This document shows positions 25,117 to 35,820 of a stretch of DNA of 64,000 nt, in pieces. The notes beneath the pieces are model-generated. The model saw nothing but the letters and a program-made list of their open reading frames with translations, made no database searches and was not told the origin of the DNA. The position numbers and the translations under genes were made by a program. The stretch spans positions 47,308-111,307 of the forward strand of contig JAHCHO010000013.1 in the NCBI GenBank assembly GCA_026129685.1, in the 5' to 3' direction. Position 1 is the first letter of the stretch; each line of letters opens with the position of its first letter. The stretch is from Fimbriimonadaceae bacterium (GTDB lineage: Bacteria > Armatimonadota > Fimbriimonadia > Fimbriimonadales > Fimbriimonadaceae).

Positions 25117-27187
25117 GGTTCGTTGTGAGCTCCTGGGTCACTTTGGGGCCGGCGGCATCGACGACCACCGTGAATCGTTCGCCGCGGACCGTGAAGTTCT
25201 TGAACACGACGCGCTTCCAGTTGGGCGGCAGGTTGGGCTTGAGGCTGAGCCAATGACCACCATTGAGTTCCTTCGCCCAAGGCGCGTTTGCGTCCTTCCG
25301 AGAGTCTAGCCTAAACCCGAGGAAGCCGTAAAGGACCGTCTGCAAACAACCCCCCGCGCCCGTGCTGAAATACGTGACCTCCTTCTTGCGCTTCTCGCTG
25401 AAGAGCAGCAACGGGTGCCCCGTGAAGTCCTCCCAACTCTTGTGCCACGTCTGGTACGCCCGCTTGGTCTCACCCAGCCGCGCGCGAATCAAAGCGTGGA
25501 CCGAATCGGTCATCGCCGGGCCGTTCGCCGTCACCTTACCCTCAAAGCGGTCCATCATCGCCGCCGCCTGCGATTCCGCCTCGGGGTCCTGCAACGGGTA
25601 GATCGCCAGAACCGCCGCCGCCTGCTTATACGTCCGGAGCGGGTCCTCGTCGTAGGTCAGTAACGAGGTCGCGTCCCGGGGTCGATGGAAGCGCCGGCCC
25701 TCCCCATACCGCGACGAGAACCGCTCCGCCAGCAGGTTCGTATAGAGGTCGTTGCTCCCGATCTTGAACTCGTCGGGACTCATGACGTCGTTGATGCCCC
25801 ACGTGCCGTCGGGCCGTTGCTCGGAGCGAGCCTCAAAAAACGTCGCCGCGCCTTTGCCGATCCGCGCCGCGTCGGCGTCGGACGCCAAGCCCAAGGCGTT
25901 GGCCGCTTCGACCGCCCACGCCACCGACCCGGTGATGTGGTGTTGCGAGCGAGACTCGCCGAGCGCCACCTCCCGACCCGTCACGCTCGACTCCCACGGG
26001 TACTTCAGCCCGCCGGCAAATGGCTTCTGCGCCTGGGCCTTGCGCCAGACCCTCCACTCCGCCTCCGCTGCCCCGATCCGCTCGGTCCGATAGCGCACGA
26101 GCCGCGCCGCTTCGTCCGGGGCAAGGAGGGCCAACGCGGGGAACACCCACACGTCGCTGTCCCAGAAGACGTGCCCGTTGTAGGTTTGCCCGCTCAGCCC
26201 GAGCGGCGACAAGCCCAGGTTGATCGGCGGGTCGCCCGAAAGCGCCGCCCGCAAGTAAAACACGAACGAGCGCACCGCCTGCTGATCCTCGACCGGTCCG
26301 TCGATCACGATGTCGGTGTCCCAGGCTTCCCTCCAGTAGTTCGCCGACGCCGCGACCACGTTCGCAAAGTCGGTGGCCGGGGGCACTTGCGGGACTTCGC
26401 TTCGCGCGACCTCGCGTCGCCCCGTCGCCCGGAGCAAGGCGACGTAACGGCCGCCCGCGTCGAGACGAGACACCCGCTCGACCACGGCTCGCTCGGTATC
26501 CCAGCGGAACGTCTGCACCCCGTTCGCCGTCTCGCCCGGGACCGTCGGCTCCGTTTTCGTCCCAATGAGCCATGCGCCCCCTTCCGCCAGGTCGTACCGG
26601 ACCCCCTCCTCACTGCCGAGGCCGGGCTCCCCGGGAAGGCGCGAGCGCCCCTCGATGCGAACCGCCTCGGGCGACCAAACCTCCCATCGTTCGGCGACCA
26701 CCGCCCGCTTGGGGTCGATCGCTTGGTTGCAGGCGAACGACACCCGTACGCGTGGGCGAACGTCCATCACGAAGGTCGTCCGCAATACACCGGACTGCAA
26801 GTCCAACGCTTGCTCGTACGCGACCAGTCGATCCACCGTAACCGGCGTCCCTTCGACCGTCCATTCCACCCCCAACGGGGAGGGCACCGTCTCGATCTTC
26901 TCCTCGCCCGCCGTCTGATAGTGCGCCCACGTGTGGCACGGCAGGCTCTTCCCTGCTCCCCACCCCGAGGCCAGCCTCGATATCCGCAACCCGATCAGAC
27001 CGTTCGACAGCAGCGCCGGCGTCTCCACGCTTGGGTCGCCGGTGACGAGGCGCCAGGCCTCTGGCTTCCCTTTGGGCCAATGGGTGATCGCGGGCCCCGG
27101 CTTGGGCTCCCCGCATCCGGTCGCCCACCCGATACAGAAGAGCGCCGCGGCCAGAAGCAAACGATTGAGCGGAGAGGGGTCTGCCAT
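25091..27187 (-). CDS. GH65-like glycoside hydrolase, predicted lipoprotein
   Basis: A 698-residue protein. The start at ATG 27187 gives a lipoprotein signal peptide (LLLAAALFCIGWATGC, lipid-modified Cys near residue 24), so it is probably anchored in an envelope membrane. Features of GH65 (acid trehalase / kojibiose or maltose phosphorylase family) are NGLIGLRISR near the N-terminus, NGHVFWDSDVWVFPALALLAP, WESSVTGREVALG with the likely acidic catalytic residue, and QHHITGSVAWAVEAA. The C-terminal beta domain ends the protein. The substrate is unknown. It begins 3 nt after the coaX stop. A longer frame to 27292 would overlap coaX and lose the signal peptide. Confidence 0.8.
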   Translation of the reverse strand: MADPSPLNRLLLAAALFCIGWATGCGEPKPGPAITHWPKGKPEAWRLVTGDPSVETPALLSNGLIGLRISRLASGWGAGKSLPCHTWAHYQTAGEEKIETVPSPLGVEWTVEGTPVTVDRLVAYEQALDLQSGVLRTTFVMDVRPRVRVSFACNQAIDPKRAVVAERWEVWSPEAVRIEGRSRLPGEPGLGSEEGVRYDLAEGGAWLIGTKTEPTVPGETANGVQTFRWDTERAVVERVSRLDAGGRYVALLRATGRREVARSEVPQVPPATDFANVVAASANYWREAWDTDIVIDGPVEDQQAVRSFVFYLRAALSGDPPINLGLSPLGLSGQTYNGHVFWDSDVWVFPALALLAPDEAARLVRYRTERIGAAEAEWRVWRKAQAQKPFAGGLKYPWESSVTGREVALGESRSQHHITGSVAWAVEAANALGLASDADAARIGKGAATFFEARSEQRPDGTWGINDVMSPDEFKIGSNDLYTNLLAERFSSRYGEGRRFHRPRDATSLLTYDEDPLRTYKQAAAVLAIYPLQDPEAESQAAAMMDRFEGKVTANGPAMTDSVHALIRARLGETKRAYQTWHKSWEDFTGHPLLLFSEKRKKEVTYFSTGAGGCLQTVLYGFLGFRLDSRKDANAPWAKELNGGHWLSLKPNLPPNWKRVVFKNFTVRGERFTVVVDAAGPKVTQELTTNHAQRRHHG

Positions 27188-27189
27188 CG

Positions 27190-27933
27190 CTAGGGTTGCG
27201 CGCGGGACGCGGCTTGACGAAGGCCCTCGAGCGTCAGCAACGGCTCGTACCGACCAAGGGACGCACACAACGAGGAGAACAGGGAGCCCCACCCGCCCGT
27301 CGCGATCACGGGCGCGTCTGGGTTGCCAAGTTCCTCGCGCATCCGCCCGACGAGGCCCTCCAAACCGTCGGCGTAAGCCAGCACGAGCCCGGACCGCAAC
27401 GATTCGAGGGTGCTCTGCCCGATACTGCGCCCTGGACGTTCCAGCGCCGCGTTTGGTAACAAAGCCGTCCCCCGCGCGAGCGACCTCGCCGCCGTCTCCG
27501 GACCCGGCAGAATGGCCCCTCCGACAAAATCGCCGTCGAAGTTCACCACGTCAAAAGTGGTGGCCGTACCAAGATCGACGACGATCACGGGCGCCCCTGC
27601 CAGCGCCATCCCTCCCAGCGCGTTCGCCAAGCGATCCGGCCCGACGGCGGAGACGGGCTCGTAGACCACCCTCAGCCCTACCTGGGCGCCTGTCTCCAGC
27701 CAACGCACCGGAAAAGGCAGCGCCCGCTCGACCGCCCCGCGAGCATCCGGAACGACCGAACAGCCCCAGACCGGCGCCTCCCCCGAACCCTCAGGGCGCA
27801 ACGCCGCGACGGCGCTCGAAAAGTCGTCCGACCTTGCCGTCGGCACCCGCACCAGCGCCCACTGGGTTCCGTCCCAACGGCCAAACTTGGTGTGGCTGTT
27901 GCCGACGTCGACGGCGTAAAGCATCTTTTTCAC
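27190..27933 (-). CDS. coaX: Type III pantothenate kinase
   Basis: A 247-residue enzyme of the ASKHA fold that phosphorylates pantothenate in the first step of CoA synthesis and is not feedback-inhibited by CoA. P-loop-like DVGNSHTKFG is at residues 9-18. GPDRLANALGGM and VVDLGTATTFDVV follow as in CoaX. The GTG start overlaps the glmM stop (GTGA); an ATG three codons later is an alternative. It sits in the operon grpE-glmM-coaX-GH65-deacetylase. Confidence 0.94.
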   Translation of the reverse strand: MKKMLYAVDVGNSHTKFGRWDGTQWALVRVPTARSDDFSSAVAALRPEGSGEAPVWGCSVVPDARGAVERALPFPVRWLETGAQVGLRVVYEPVSAVGPDRLANALGGMALAGAPVIVVDLGTATTFDVVNFDGDFVGGAILPGPETAARSLARGTALLPNAALERPGRSIGQSTLESLRSGLVLAYADGLEGLVGRMREELGNPDAPVIATGGWGSLFSSLCASLGRYEPLLTLEGLRQAASRAQP

Positions 27934-29300
27934 TCACCCAGCGAGTGCGTCAAATCGGTGCGACTGTAGACGTTCCCGTCTCGCTCGGCGATCAGCGCGC
28001 CGACGATCGACTCGGACACCTCGTCGCGAAGGGCATACGCGTCCGCCTCGACCATAACCCGGACGACGGGCTGGGTTCCGCTCGCCCGCACGACCACCCG
28101 ACCCCGGTCGCCAAGTTTGCGGTCCGCTTCCGCGAGGGCTTCGGCGACCCGGGGCGCTTCCCGCCACCCCTCCGTACTTCCCAGACGCACGTTGACCAGC
28201 GACTGCGGCCACGACTCGTACGCGTCCGTCGCCAGAGACGCCGCCTTACCCGCCCGCTTCAACACGCGCAGGAATTCCAGTGCGGTGATCAGGCCGTCGC
28301 CGGTCGGAGCGTGCGTCGGAAAGATCAGATGCCCGCTCTGCTCGCCGCCGATCTTCGCGCCCGTGGCCTCGATCCTCTGCGCGACATATTTGTCGCCCAC
28401 CGGGGCACGCTCGACGCGGATTCCCTGCGATTCCATGTACTTCGCGAAGCCGCCGTTACTCATCACCGTCCCCACCACCACCGGTGGGTCGGCGTGCCAG
28501 TGCGCTGCCCAGGCGGCGATCGTCCGGTCTCCGTTGATCAAACGCCCCTTCTCGTCGCTGAACACCGCCCGATCCGCGTCGCCGTCGAACGCGATCCCCA
28601 CCTGGGCCCCTGTTTCGACGGTGAACCTCTGAATCGCTTCTGGCCGCGTCGCGCCGCAGTCCTCGTTGATGTTCGCGCCGTCCGGGTCCACCCCCATGGT
28701 CAGGACCTCCGCCCCGAGGCGGCGAAGGATTTGCGGCCCCAGTTCGTGCGCCGCCCCGTTCGAACCGTCCACCGCGACCCGCAGGCCGCTCAGCCCCTCC
28801 GGAACGAGCGTCTCGAGGAACGCGAGGTAGTCGTCCACCGAATCGCGGGACGACTCCAGCAGTCCTATCTCGGCCCCGGTTGGGCGATCGGCCGGAGGCT
28901 CGTCCATCAGACCCTCGATCTCAACCTCGTCCTCGTCCGGGAGCTTCCGTCCCGTCGCCGCCAGCAGCTTGATGCCGTTGTCCGGGGCGGGGTTGTGGCT
29001 TGCCGAGATGACCGCCCCAAGGCCGTAGTCTCCCCGGCTCGCCGCGAAGGAGATCAAGCCCGTCGGCACCACGCCGACCGCCACCACGTCCACCCCCACG
29101 GAACAGAATCCGGCCGAGAGCGCAGCCCCGAGCATCGGGCCGCTGCGACGGGTGTCTCGCCCCACGCAGACGCGAGGCGTCAGGCCCCGCGCGATCACGT
29201 AGCGACCGGCCGCTTGGCCGAGCGCGATCGCGAGTTCCGGCGTCAACTTCTCGTTCGCGATCCCGCGAATGCCGTCGGTGCCAAAGTGCTTGCGGCTCAC
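27930..29300 (-). CDS. glmM: Phosphoglucosamine mutase
   Basis: A 456-residue enzyme that converts glucosamine-6-P to glucosamine-1-P for UDP-GlcNAc and peptidoglycan. It opens with HFGTDGIRGIANEKLTPELA. The phosphoserine loop is AVISASHNPAPDNGIK at about 97-112, the Mg site is FDGDADRAVF at about 235-244, and the sugar loop is GGEQSGHLIF. The length is close to the family's usual 445-455. The GTG start overlaps the grpE stop by 4 nt. Confidence 0.97.
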   Translation of the reverse strand: MSRKHFGTDGIRGIANEKLTPELAIALGQAAGRYVIARGLTPRVCVGRDTRRSGPMLGAALSAGFCSVGVDVVAVGVVPTGLISFAASRGDYGLGAVISASHNPAPDNGIKLLAATGRKLPDEDEVEIEGLMDEPPADRPTGAEIGLLESSRDSVDDYLAFLETLVPEGLSGLRVAVDGSNGAAHELGPQILRRLGAEVLTMGVDPDGANINEDCGATRPEAIQRFTVETGAQVGIAFDGDADRAVFSDEKGRLINGDRTIAAWAAHWHADPPVVVGTVMSNGGFAKYMESQGIRVERAPVGDKYVAQRIEATGAKIGGEQSGHLIFPTHAPTGDGLITALEFLRVLKRAGKAASLATDAYESWPQSLVNVRLGSTEGWREAPRVAEALAEADRKLGDRGRVVVRASGTQPVVRVMVEADAYALRDEVSESIVGALIAERDGNVYSRTDLTHSLGE

Positions 29301-29854
29301 GAGCGCTTGCTGACCCTCACCTTGGCCGGCCGCACGACCTTGTCCGCGATCTTGTACCCGGGCTCAAGCACGTGGAGGACCGTGTCCGCCGGGACCTCGT
29401 CGTTCACCTCGGCGGCGAGCGCCTCGTGGTGCTCCGGGTCGAATGGCGTTCCTTCGGTCCCGATCCGGCTGAGTCGAACCCCCTCCAACGCCGCTCTGAG
29501 CTGACGGTCCACCGCCTTGACGCCGTCCAACAGCGCTTCCACGCTTGCCCCCGCCTCTGCGGACTGGATGGCGCGCTCGAAGTTGTCCAGCACGGGCAAA
29601 AGCTTCACCACCAGGTCCTCCGTCGCGTACAGGCGGAACTTCTCCAACTCCTGCTGTTGCCGACGGCGCATGTTCTGCATGTCCGCGCGGAGCCGGAGGT
29701 TTTCGTCCTTCAGAGCCTCGGCAACTTCGTTCAGCTGCGCGAGCTTATTCTCCAGAACCTCGCGTTCCTCGTCCACAGGCAAATCGGCCATCGTGGAGGA
29801 GGCCTCCAATGGGTCGGACACGGGCGTTTCGGGCGTTTCTTTCTCGTCGGACAT
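29297..29854 (-). CDS. grpE: Nucleotide exchange factor GrpE
   Basis: A 185-residue protein. An acidic N-terminus leads into a long coiled coil (about 28-85: EEREVLENKLAQLNEVAEALKDENLRLRADMQNMRRR). The GrpE head follows, with LVVKLLPVLDNFERAI, GTPFDPEHHEALA and the C-terminal VLEPGYKIADKVVRPAKVRVSK. It releases ADP from DnaK. dnaK and dnaJ are not adjacent; instead grpE leads a metabolic operon with glmM and coaX. The ATG at 29854 is chosen as the family start; the frame is open much further upstream without similarity. Confidence 0.95.
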   Translation of the reverse strand: MSDEKETPETPVSDPLEASSTMADLPVDEEREVLENKLAQLNEVAEALKDENLRLRADMQNMRRRQQQELEKFRLYATEDLVVKLLPVLDNFERAIQSAEAGASVEALLDGVKAVDRQLRAALEGVRLSRIGTEGTPFDPEHHEALAAEVNDEVPADTVLHVLEPGYKIADKVVRPAKVRVSKRS

Positions 29855-29895
29855 AGCAATACTGGCCGTCGCTCGGATTCGAGGGCGGCTCCCCG

Positions 29896-29901
29896 ATTGT
29901 A
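29896..29901 (-). promoter_or_regulatory. -10 element of the grpE operon
   Basis: TACAAT preceded by GG on the minus strand. It lies 41 nt before the grpE ATG, giving a normal 5' leader rather than the short ones seen elsewhere. No CIRCE element was seen. Confidence 0.5.
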
Positions 29902-29965
29902 CCTTTCGAGGGTTTTGGGGCACACCGCGACATCGGCGCGATCCGTCTTTGGTAATCTCCCGTTC

Positions 29966-30415
29966 ATGCCGACGGACGCATCGCACGCCGAGGTGCTTGT
30001 TCGCCTCGGCAAACCCTATCAAGCCGCCCTTGGCGGCGTCCTTTGTGTTCTTGGCGCCGGCATCCTCGCCGTCTGCGCGTCGCGGCTGTATCAGACGGGC
30101 TTTCGCGACGCGCCGAACATCCTCATCGGGTTCGTCGTGCTCCTTATCGGCAGTTACTTCGTGCTCGCTTGGCGGTTTTCCCGGCTCGTCATCGAGGGCC
30201 CACACCTCGTGGTCTACGGCGCGCTCGAGAGAAAGTACGTCCTCTGCCCGCTGGACGATATCGTCGCCCTCACCGAGTCTCGCGTCGAGAACGGCGAGCA
30301 GATCTACGAACTGCACTACGGCCACCAAGGTCTGGACCTCTCTGAAAACCTCCCCGGCTTCGCAGAGTTCCAGCGTGTCGTGAAGAGCCTCCTCGCCGCC
30401 AAGGGACTCGCATGA
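29966..30415 (+). CDS. Small membrane protein with PH-like cytoplasmic domain
   Basis: A 149-residue protein. Two membrane spans (about 22-40 GGVLCVLGAGILAVCAS and 50-70 IGFVVLLIGSYFVLAW) precede a beta-rich region (RLVIEGPHLVVYGALERKYVLCPLDDIVALTESRVENGEQIYELHY). The pattern looks like the bacterial PH-domain (bPH) membrane proteins. The function is unknown. TAATCT ends 7 nt before the ATG. The stop overlaps the start of the cupin_5 gene (ATGA), so the two are co-translated. Confidence 0.65.
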   Translation: MPTDASHAEVLVRLGKPYQAALGGVLCVLGAGILAVCASRLYQTGFRDAPNILIGFVVLLIGSYFVLAWRFSRLVIEGPHLVVYGALERKYVLCPLDDIVALTESRVENGEQIYELHYGHQGLDLSENLPGFAEFQRVVKSLLAAKGLA

Positions 30416-30867
30416 ACGCTCCCAATCCCGCTTGGGCGGCGCTCGTCGAGCAACTGCGCCTCGAACCCCATCCCGAGGGCGGGTTCTTCCGCGAGACCTG
30501 GAAATCCGCCTTACGCCTACCGGGGGAAGCGTTGCCCCAGGGCCGATCCCGCAACGCCGCCACCGCCATCCTCTTCCTGTTACCCGCCGATGCCCGTTCG
30601 AGTTGGCACCGGGTCGCCTCGGACGAGCTCTGGCTGCACCAAGCGGGCGACCCGGTGCTTCTCCAAGTCGCGGACGCTCCGGGCGTCCCCGGCGAGGAGT
30701 TCGCCCTCGGTCGATCCCCGTGCTACCAGGTCCTCGTGCCCGCCCACCGTTGGCAGACCGCCGCGCCGGAAGCCGGACCGGCGGGGTTCGCCCTCGTGGC
30801 TTGCGTGGTGGTCCCCGGCTTCGAGTTCGAGGACTTCGAACTCGCGAGTCGGGCGGGACCGGAGTAA
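30412..30867 (+). CDS. Cupin_5 (DUF985) family protein
   Basis: A 151-residue protein with the DUF985 hallmarks LEPHPEGGFFRETW near the N-terminus, then AILFLLPADARSSWHRVASDELWLHQAGDPVLL. The VPAHRWQTA and VACVVVPGFEFEDFELAS motifs follow. It is a single cupin barrel; metal ligands probably include the His of WHRV, Glu of DELW and a distal His. Related eukaryotic and bacterial proteins have no well-established reaction. Translationally coupled to the preceding membrane protein. Confidence 0.9.
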   Translation: MNAPNPAWAALVEQLRLEPHPEGGFFRETWKSALRLPGEALPQGRSRNAATAILFLLPADARSSWHRVASDELWLHQAGDPVLLQVADAPGVPGEEFALGRSPCYQVLVPAHRWQTAAPEAGPAGFALVACVVVPGFEFEDFELASRAGPE

Positions 30868-30900
30868 CGCGCCCGCTCCTTTGCGCGTCATCCTAGGGCA

Positions 30901-32609
<1,709 letters not shown>

Positions 32610-32613
<4 letters not shown>

Positions 32614-33614
32614 AAGCGAAACCCGACGCCGAATATGTAGCGGACCGTCTCGCGCTTCGCGTTGGGAGCGGGCGTCGAGTCGTAGTCGTACACGACCTTC
32701 GCGTCCGTGAACAGCCCGTTCCCCAAAGTGGAACGAAGCGTGAGCTGGGTGCTGAGCAGGTAGTCCCTAAGGTCGTTCAGGCTGGGCAGGTAGTCCACCG
32801 AGTTCCTTAGCTCGAGGCCGCGCCCGAAGGTCCTGCGCAGTTTTGTGGACACCTGGGCCGTCACGTGGTCCCGATGGGCCGCCCCCCCGCCGAACCGCTC
32901 CATCACGCTCGAAAGACCGAGTTCGGTGCTGAACCCCACCTGTGGCTTCTCGACCCAAGTGTAGCCCCCTCCCGAGCCGAGGATCGTGCGCAACCGAAGA
33001 TCGTTGACCCGATCGCCCTCCAAACGGGAATTCGCGTACAGGAAGAACCCCTGTCGAAGCAGGTGGTCGTACTGCGCGCCCAACTTCCAGTTGTCCTGGG
33101 TGGTCTGGAACGCGCCCCCGCCCTGCGGGGTCTGCCGCCCGTACGCGTAGTTCGCAGACAGTAGCTTGCGCTCGCGTGGAGTCTTGCGCCCGAACTCGGC
33201 GGATACGCTCAAAACTTGGGAGTCGCGGGCGCTCTGCGTCACGTTCAGGCCGGACGCTAGATTGCCTTCCCAGCGGTAACGGGGGGGTTCGAGGTTTAGG
33301 CCCTCCACGTCGGCCCATTCGAACGGATGAACGCTGCCCGAAGCTTGCCGAAGAGCGGGTTTGCCCTCGACGAGGATCAACCTACCCTGCAAAACCAGGG
33401 TCGCGGACGCTAAGCGAACCTCGGCGTCCGTCGTCAAAGACTCGACGTCGGCCATCTTCAGCGTCACGCGACCGGCCAGCACGGAGGCAAACGTCAGTTG
33501 TCCTCCCGCCAACGTCACGACGTTGCCCGTCAGCCGGTCACCGTTCTTGAGGCGCACTTCGTCCGCCGATGCGACGGACGCTAGCGCGAACAGGACGAGT
33601 CCGGGCGCCTTCAC
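32610..33614 (-). CDS. DUF481 family outer-membrane protein
   Basis: A 334-residue protein with a signal peptide (APGLVLFALASVASADE). A short N-terminal domain follows (VRLKNGDRLTGNVVTLAGGQLTFASVLAGRVTLKMADVESL, about 20-60) of the kind often found before DUF481. The rest is an amphipathic beta-strand region of about 220 residues ending in the terminal Phe (RYIFGVGFRF), typical of outer-membrane beta-barrels. DUF481 proteins are often called salt-induced outer-membrane proteins. It follows GH16 with a 4-nt overlap. This supports a diderm envelope. Confidence 0.83.
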
Positions 33615-34444
33615 TTCTTCGGTTCGTAGTATCGTACGTAGTCGATCTCGAACCGGTGCGGGAACAGCGTTTCGTCAATGCCCATCGCACCTCCCCAAGC
33701 GCCACCGATCGCCAAGTTCAGGATCAGGTACTGCGGGCGATGGAAAGGCCATACCGCGTCGTCGTCCTTTTCCTTCGCGAACGAAAAGTAGCGGGTGTCG
33801 TCGAAGAAGAACTCCATTCGATCGGGCCACCACTCCACCGCATAGGTGTGGAACGACGTCGAAACCGTTTCGGACTCGATTTTGGACCCCTTCCCCGTCC
33901 CGATCATGTGGTTGTAAGCGCCCATGTGGACGTTCGCGTGAACGCTCTTCGGGTTGAACCCGACGTTCTCCATTATGTCGATCTCGCCGCACTTTGGCCA
34001 GTCCACGCTCGTGATGTTCTCGCCGAGGGTCCAGATGGCGGGCCAGGTTCCCCTTCCCGTTGGCAGCTTCGCCCGAACCTCGATGCGCCCGTACAGAAAC
34101 GGTCGCTTGCCCTGCGTCGTCACGCTGGCGGAGGTGATCTTGTGGTCGTTCCAGTTGTCCTTCCGCGCCTCGATCACCAGCTTGCCGTTCTCGATCCGGG
34201 CGTTCTCCTTACGGGCTTTGGTGTAGAACTGAGCTTCGCCGTTGCGCAGATAGCCCTCCTCGTAACCCCAGAAGCGAGGGTCGGGCTGTGTACCCTTGTC
34301 GAACTCGTCCGCCCATACCAGCTTCCACTTGGCGGGCACGAAAGGCTGTCGGACGACGGAGGTCGGCGAGTTCGCGCCCAAGCCCTGCGTGGGTTGCGCG
34401 TTTTCATTGGCCAAGGCCATGCTCAGCAACATCGCGGTAAGCAT
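33611..34444 (-). CDS. GH16 family endo-beta-glucanase (laminarinase-like), secreted
   Basis: A 277-residue protein with a short signal sequence (LTAMLLSMALANENA) and a single GH16 jelly-roll. KLVWADEFDKG opens the domain. The catalytic motif is EIDIMENVG at about 154-162, with nucleophile and acid/base glutamates spaced ExDxxE. FHTYAVEWWPDRMEFFFDD and the final FEIDYVRYYEPKK are also typical. GH16 enzymes cleave beta-1,3 or mixed-linked glucans and some galactans. It is the first gene of a two-gene unit with DUF481 and starts 40 nt downstream of argG on the same strand. Confidence 0.93.
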   Translation of the reverse strand: MLTAMLLSMALANENAQPTQGLGANSPTSVVRQPFVPAKWKLVWADEFDKGTQPDPRFWGYEEGYLRNGEAQFYTKARKENARIENGKLVIEARKDNWNDHKITSASVTTQGKRPFLYGRIEVRAKLPTGRGTWPAIWTLGENITSVDWPKCGEIDIMENVGFNPKSVHANVHMGAYNHMIGTGKGSKIESETVSTSFHTYAVEWWPDRMEFFFDDTRYFSFAKEKDDDAVWPFHRPQYLILNLAIGGAWGGAMGIDETLFPHRFEIDYVRYYEPKK

Positions 34445-34483
34445 GGCCCATTCTGGACCCTCCTGTGCCGGGCAGGCCGGGTC

Positions 34484-35674
34484 CTAGGACTTCCCGAGCC
34501 GCGCGAAAAGGATGCTCTCCATCCCGTGCGTCCGCACCATGCCCGTCATCTGGCTCTGCTCGAGGGTCTCGCTGTCGTCGAACGACGCGGCCGCCTCGCT
34601 GTAAAGCGCCCAAGGGCTCTCGCGACCCACGATCTGCAAACTCGACTTGAACAGCCGCACCCGAACCTTCCCCGTCACCCGTCGCTGAACCGAGCCAATG
34701 AAAGCGTTCAGGTCGCCCGTGAACGGCTCCCACCACAAGCCTCGGTACGCCATTTCCGCCCACTGTGCGTCCACGTGCTGCTTGAACGCGCGCTCCGCGT
34801 GTGTCGTCACGAGGGCTTCGAGCGCCTTGTGCGCAGCGAGCAACAACGTCGCCCCCGGACACTCGTAGTTTTCGCGCACTTTGAGACCGATCATCCGATC
34901 CTCCATAATGTCGATCCGCCCCACCCCGTGCCGTCCCGCCAATCGGTTGGCCACCGTCAGCAGGTCCAGCGGGGAGTACCGCGTCCCGTCGATCGCGACC
35001 GGGTTTCCATCTTCGAACTCGAACTCCACCACCTGTGGAGTCGAAGGAGCGTCCTCGAGCGACGCCGTCCATTGGAAGATCTCCTCCGGCGGCGCATAGG
35101 AGGGATCCTCCAGGCGCCCCCCCTCGATCGAGCGCCCCCACAGGTTCTCGTCGATGGACCAGATCTTGTCCTTGCTCTGGCCGATCGGTGCCCCGACCCG
35201 CTCCGCGTAGTCGATCTCCCACGTCCGAGTCAGATTGCGTTCGCGAACGGGAGCGAGAATCGGAATCTCCGGCGCGAACATCCGCAACCCGTACTCGATC
35301 CGGAACTGGTCGTTGCCCTTACCCGTACAGCCGTGGACGAACGCCGCCACCCCGCCGATCTCCCTCGCCTTCTCCGCCGCCGCCTTGGCGATGAGGGGCC
35401 GCGCGATGCTCGTCGACAGAGGGTAGCCAAAGTAGTCGGCGTTCGCGTGGATCGCCGGGAAGCAGTAGTCCCGCGCGAACTCCGCCTTCGCGTCCACGAC
35501 GTGGTGGTCCGTCCCCAGAATCCGCGCCCGTTCCGTCGCCTGCGCGATATCCTCCGCCGGTTGCCCGACGTCGATCGTCACCGTCGAAATCGCGTCGAAG
35601 CCCGCCTCTCGCATCAGCGGGATGCAAACGGTCGTGTCGAGGCCGCCGGAATAGATGATGAGGGCTCTGTTCAT
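34484..35674 (-). CDS. argG: Argininosuccinate synthase
   Basis: A 396-residue enzyme joining citrulline and aspartate with ATP, the step before ArgH. The ATP pyrophosphatase loop YSGGLDTT lies at residues 8-15. HGCTGKGNDQFRIEYG, the citrulline/aspartate-binding region, and EDRMIGLKVRENYECPGATLL are typical. The ATG at 35674 is chosen; an upstream extension in the frame has no similarity. It diverges from the flagellar operon, with 146 nt between starts. Confidence 0.97.
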   Translation of the reverse strand: MNRALIIYSGGLDTTVCIPLMREAGFDAISTVTIDVGQPAEDIAQATERARILGTDHHVVDAKAEFARDYCFPAIHANADYFGYPLSTSIARPLIAKAAAEKAREIGGVAAFVHGCTGKGNDQFRIEYGLRMFAPEIPILAPVRERNLTRTWEIDYAERVGAPIGQSKDKIWSIDENLWGRSIEGGRLEDPSYAPPEEIFQWTASLEDAPSTPQVVEFEFEDGNPVAIDGTRYSPLDLLTVANRLAGRHGVGRIDIMEDRMIGLKVRENYECPGATLLLAAHKALEALVTTHAERAFKQHVDAQWAEMAYRGLWWEPFTGDLNAFIGSVQRRVTGKVRVRLFKSSLQIVGRESPWALYSEAAASFDDSETLEQSQMTGMVRTHGMESILFARLGKS

Positions 35675-35686
35675 GGGTCGTCCCCC

Positions 35687-35692
35687 ATTGTG
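35687..35692 (-). promoter_or_regulatory. -10 element of argG
   Basis: CACAAT on the minus strand ends 12 nt before the argG ATG. It is the same hexamer as at argH, the other late arginine gene. Confidence 0.4.
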
Positions 35693-35785
35693 GCAGAGCC
35701 ACCTTGCCGCCAAACGGTCCCGTGGTCCGCGCATCGACCCGGCGCAAACCTAGAGCCGCGTGTCAGATTTCCGAACCGAACCGGC

Positions 35786-35812
35786 TAAAGAACGGTGTCG
35801 GTTCGCCGATAC
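35786..35812 (+). promoter_or_regulatory. Sigma-28 (FliA/SigD)-type promoter of the flagellar operon
   Basis: TAAAGAAC (35786-35793), exactly 11 nt, then GCCGATAC (35805-35812). The enterobacterial and Bacillus sigma-28 consensus is TAAAGTTT-N11-GCCGATAA, so 5/8 and 7/8 positions match with exact spacing. It lies 8 nt before the ATG at 35821 that can start fliM. Confidence 0.72.
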
Positions 35813-35820
35813 CTCTACTG

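Noticed and set aside
25685..29504. Long plus-strand frames antisense to GH65, coaX and glmM
   Set aside because: Arg/Pro-rich translation with no motif; the minus-strand operon is well supported by conserved active-site sequences.
33569..35788. 739-codon plus-strand frame antisense to GH16 and argG
   Set aside because: Mirror of strongly conserved genes; no recognisable domain.
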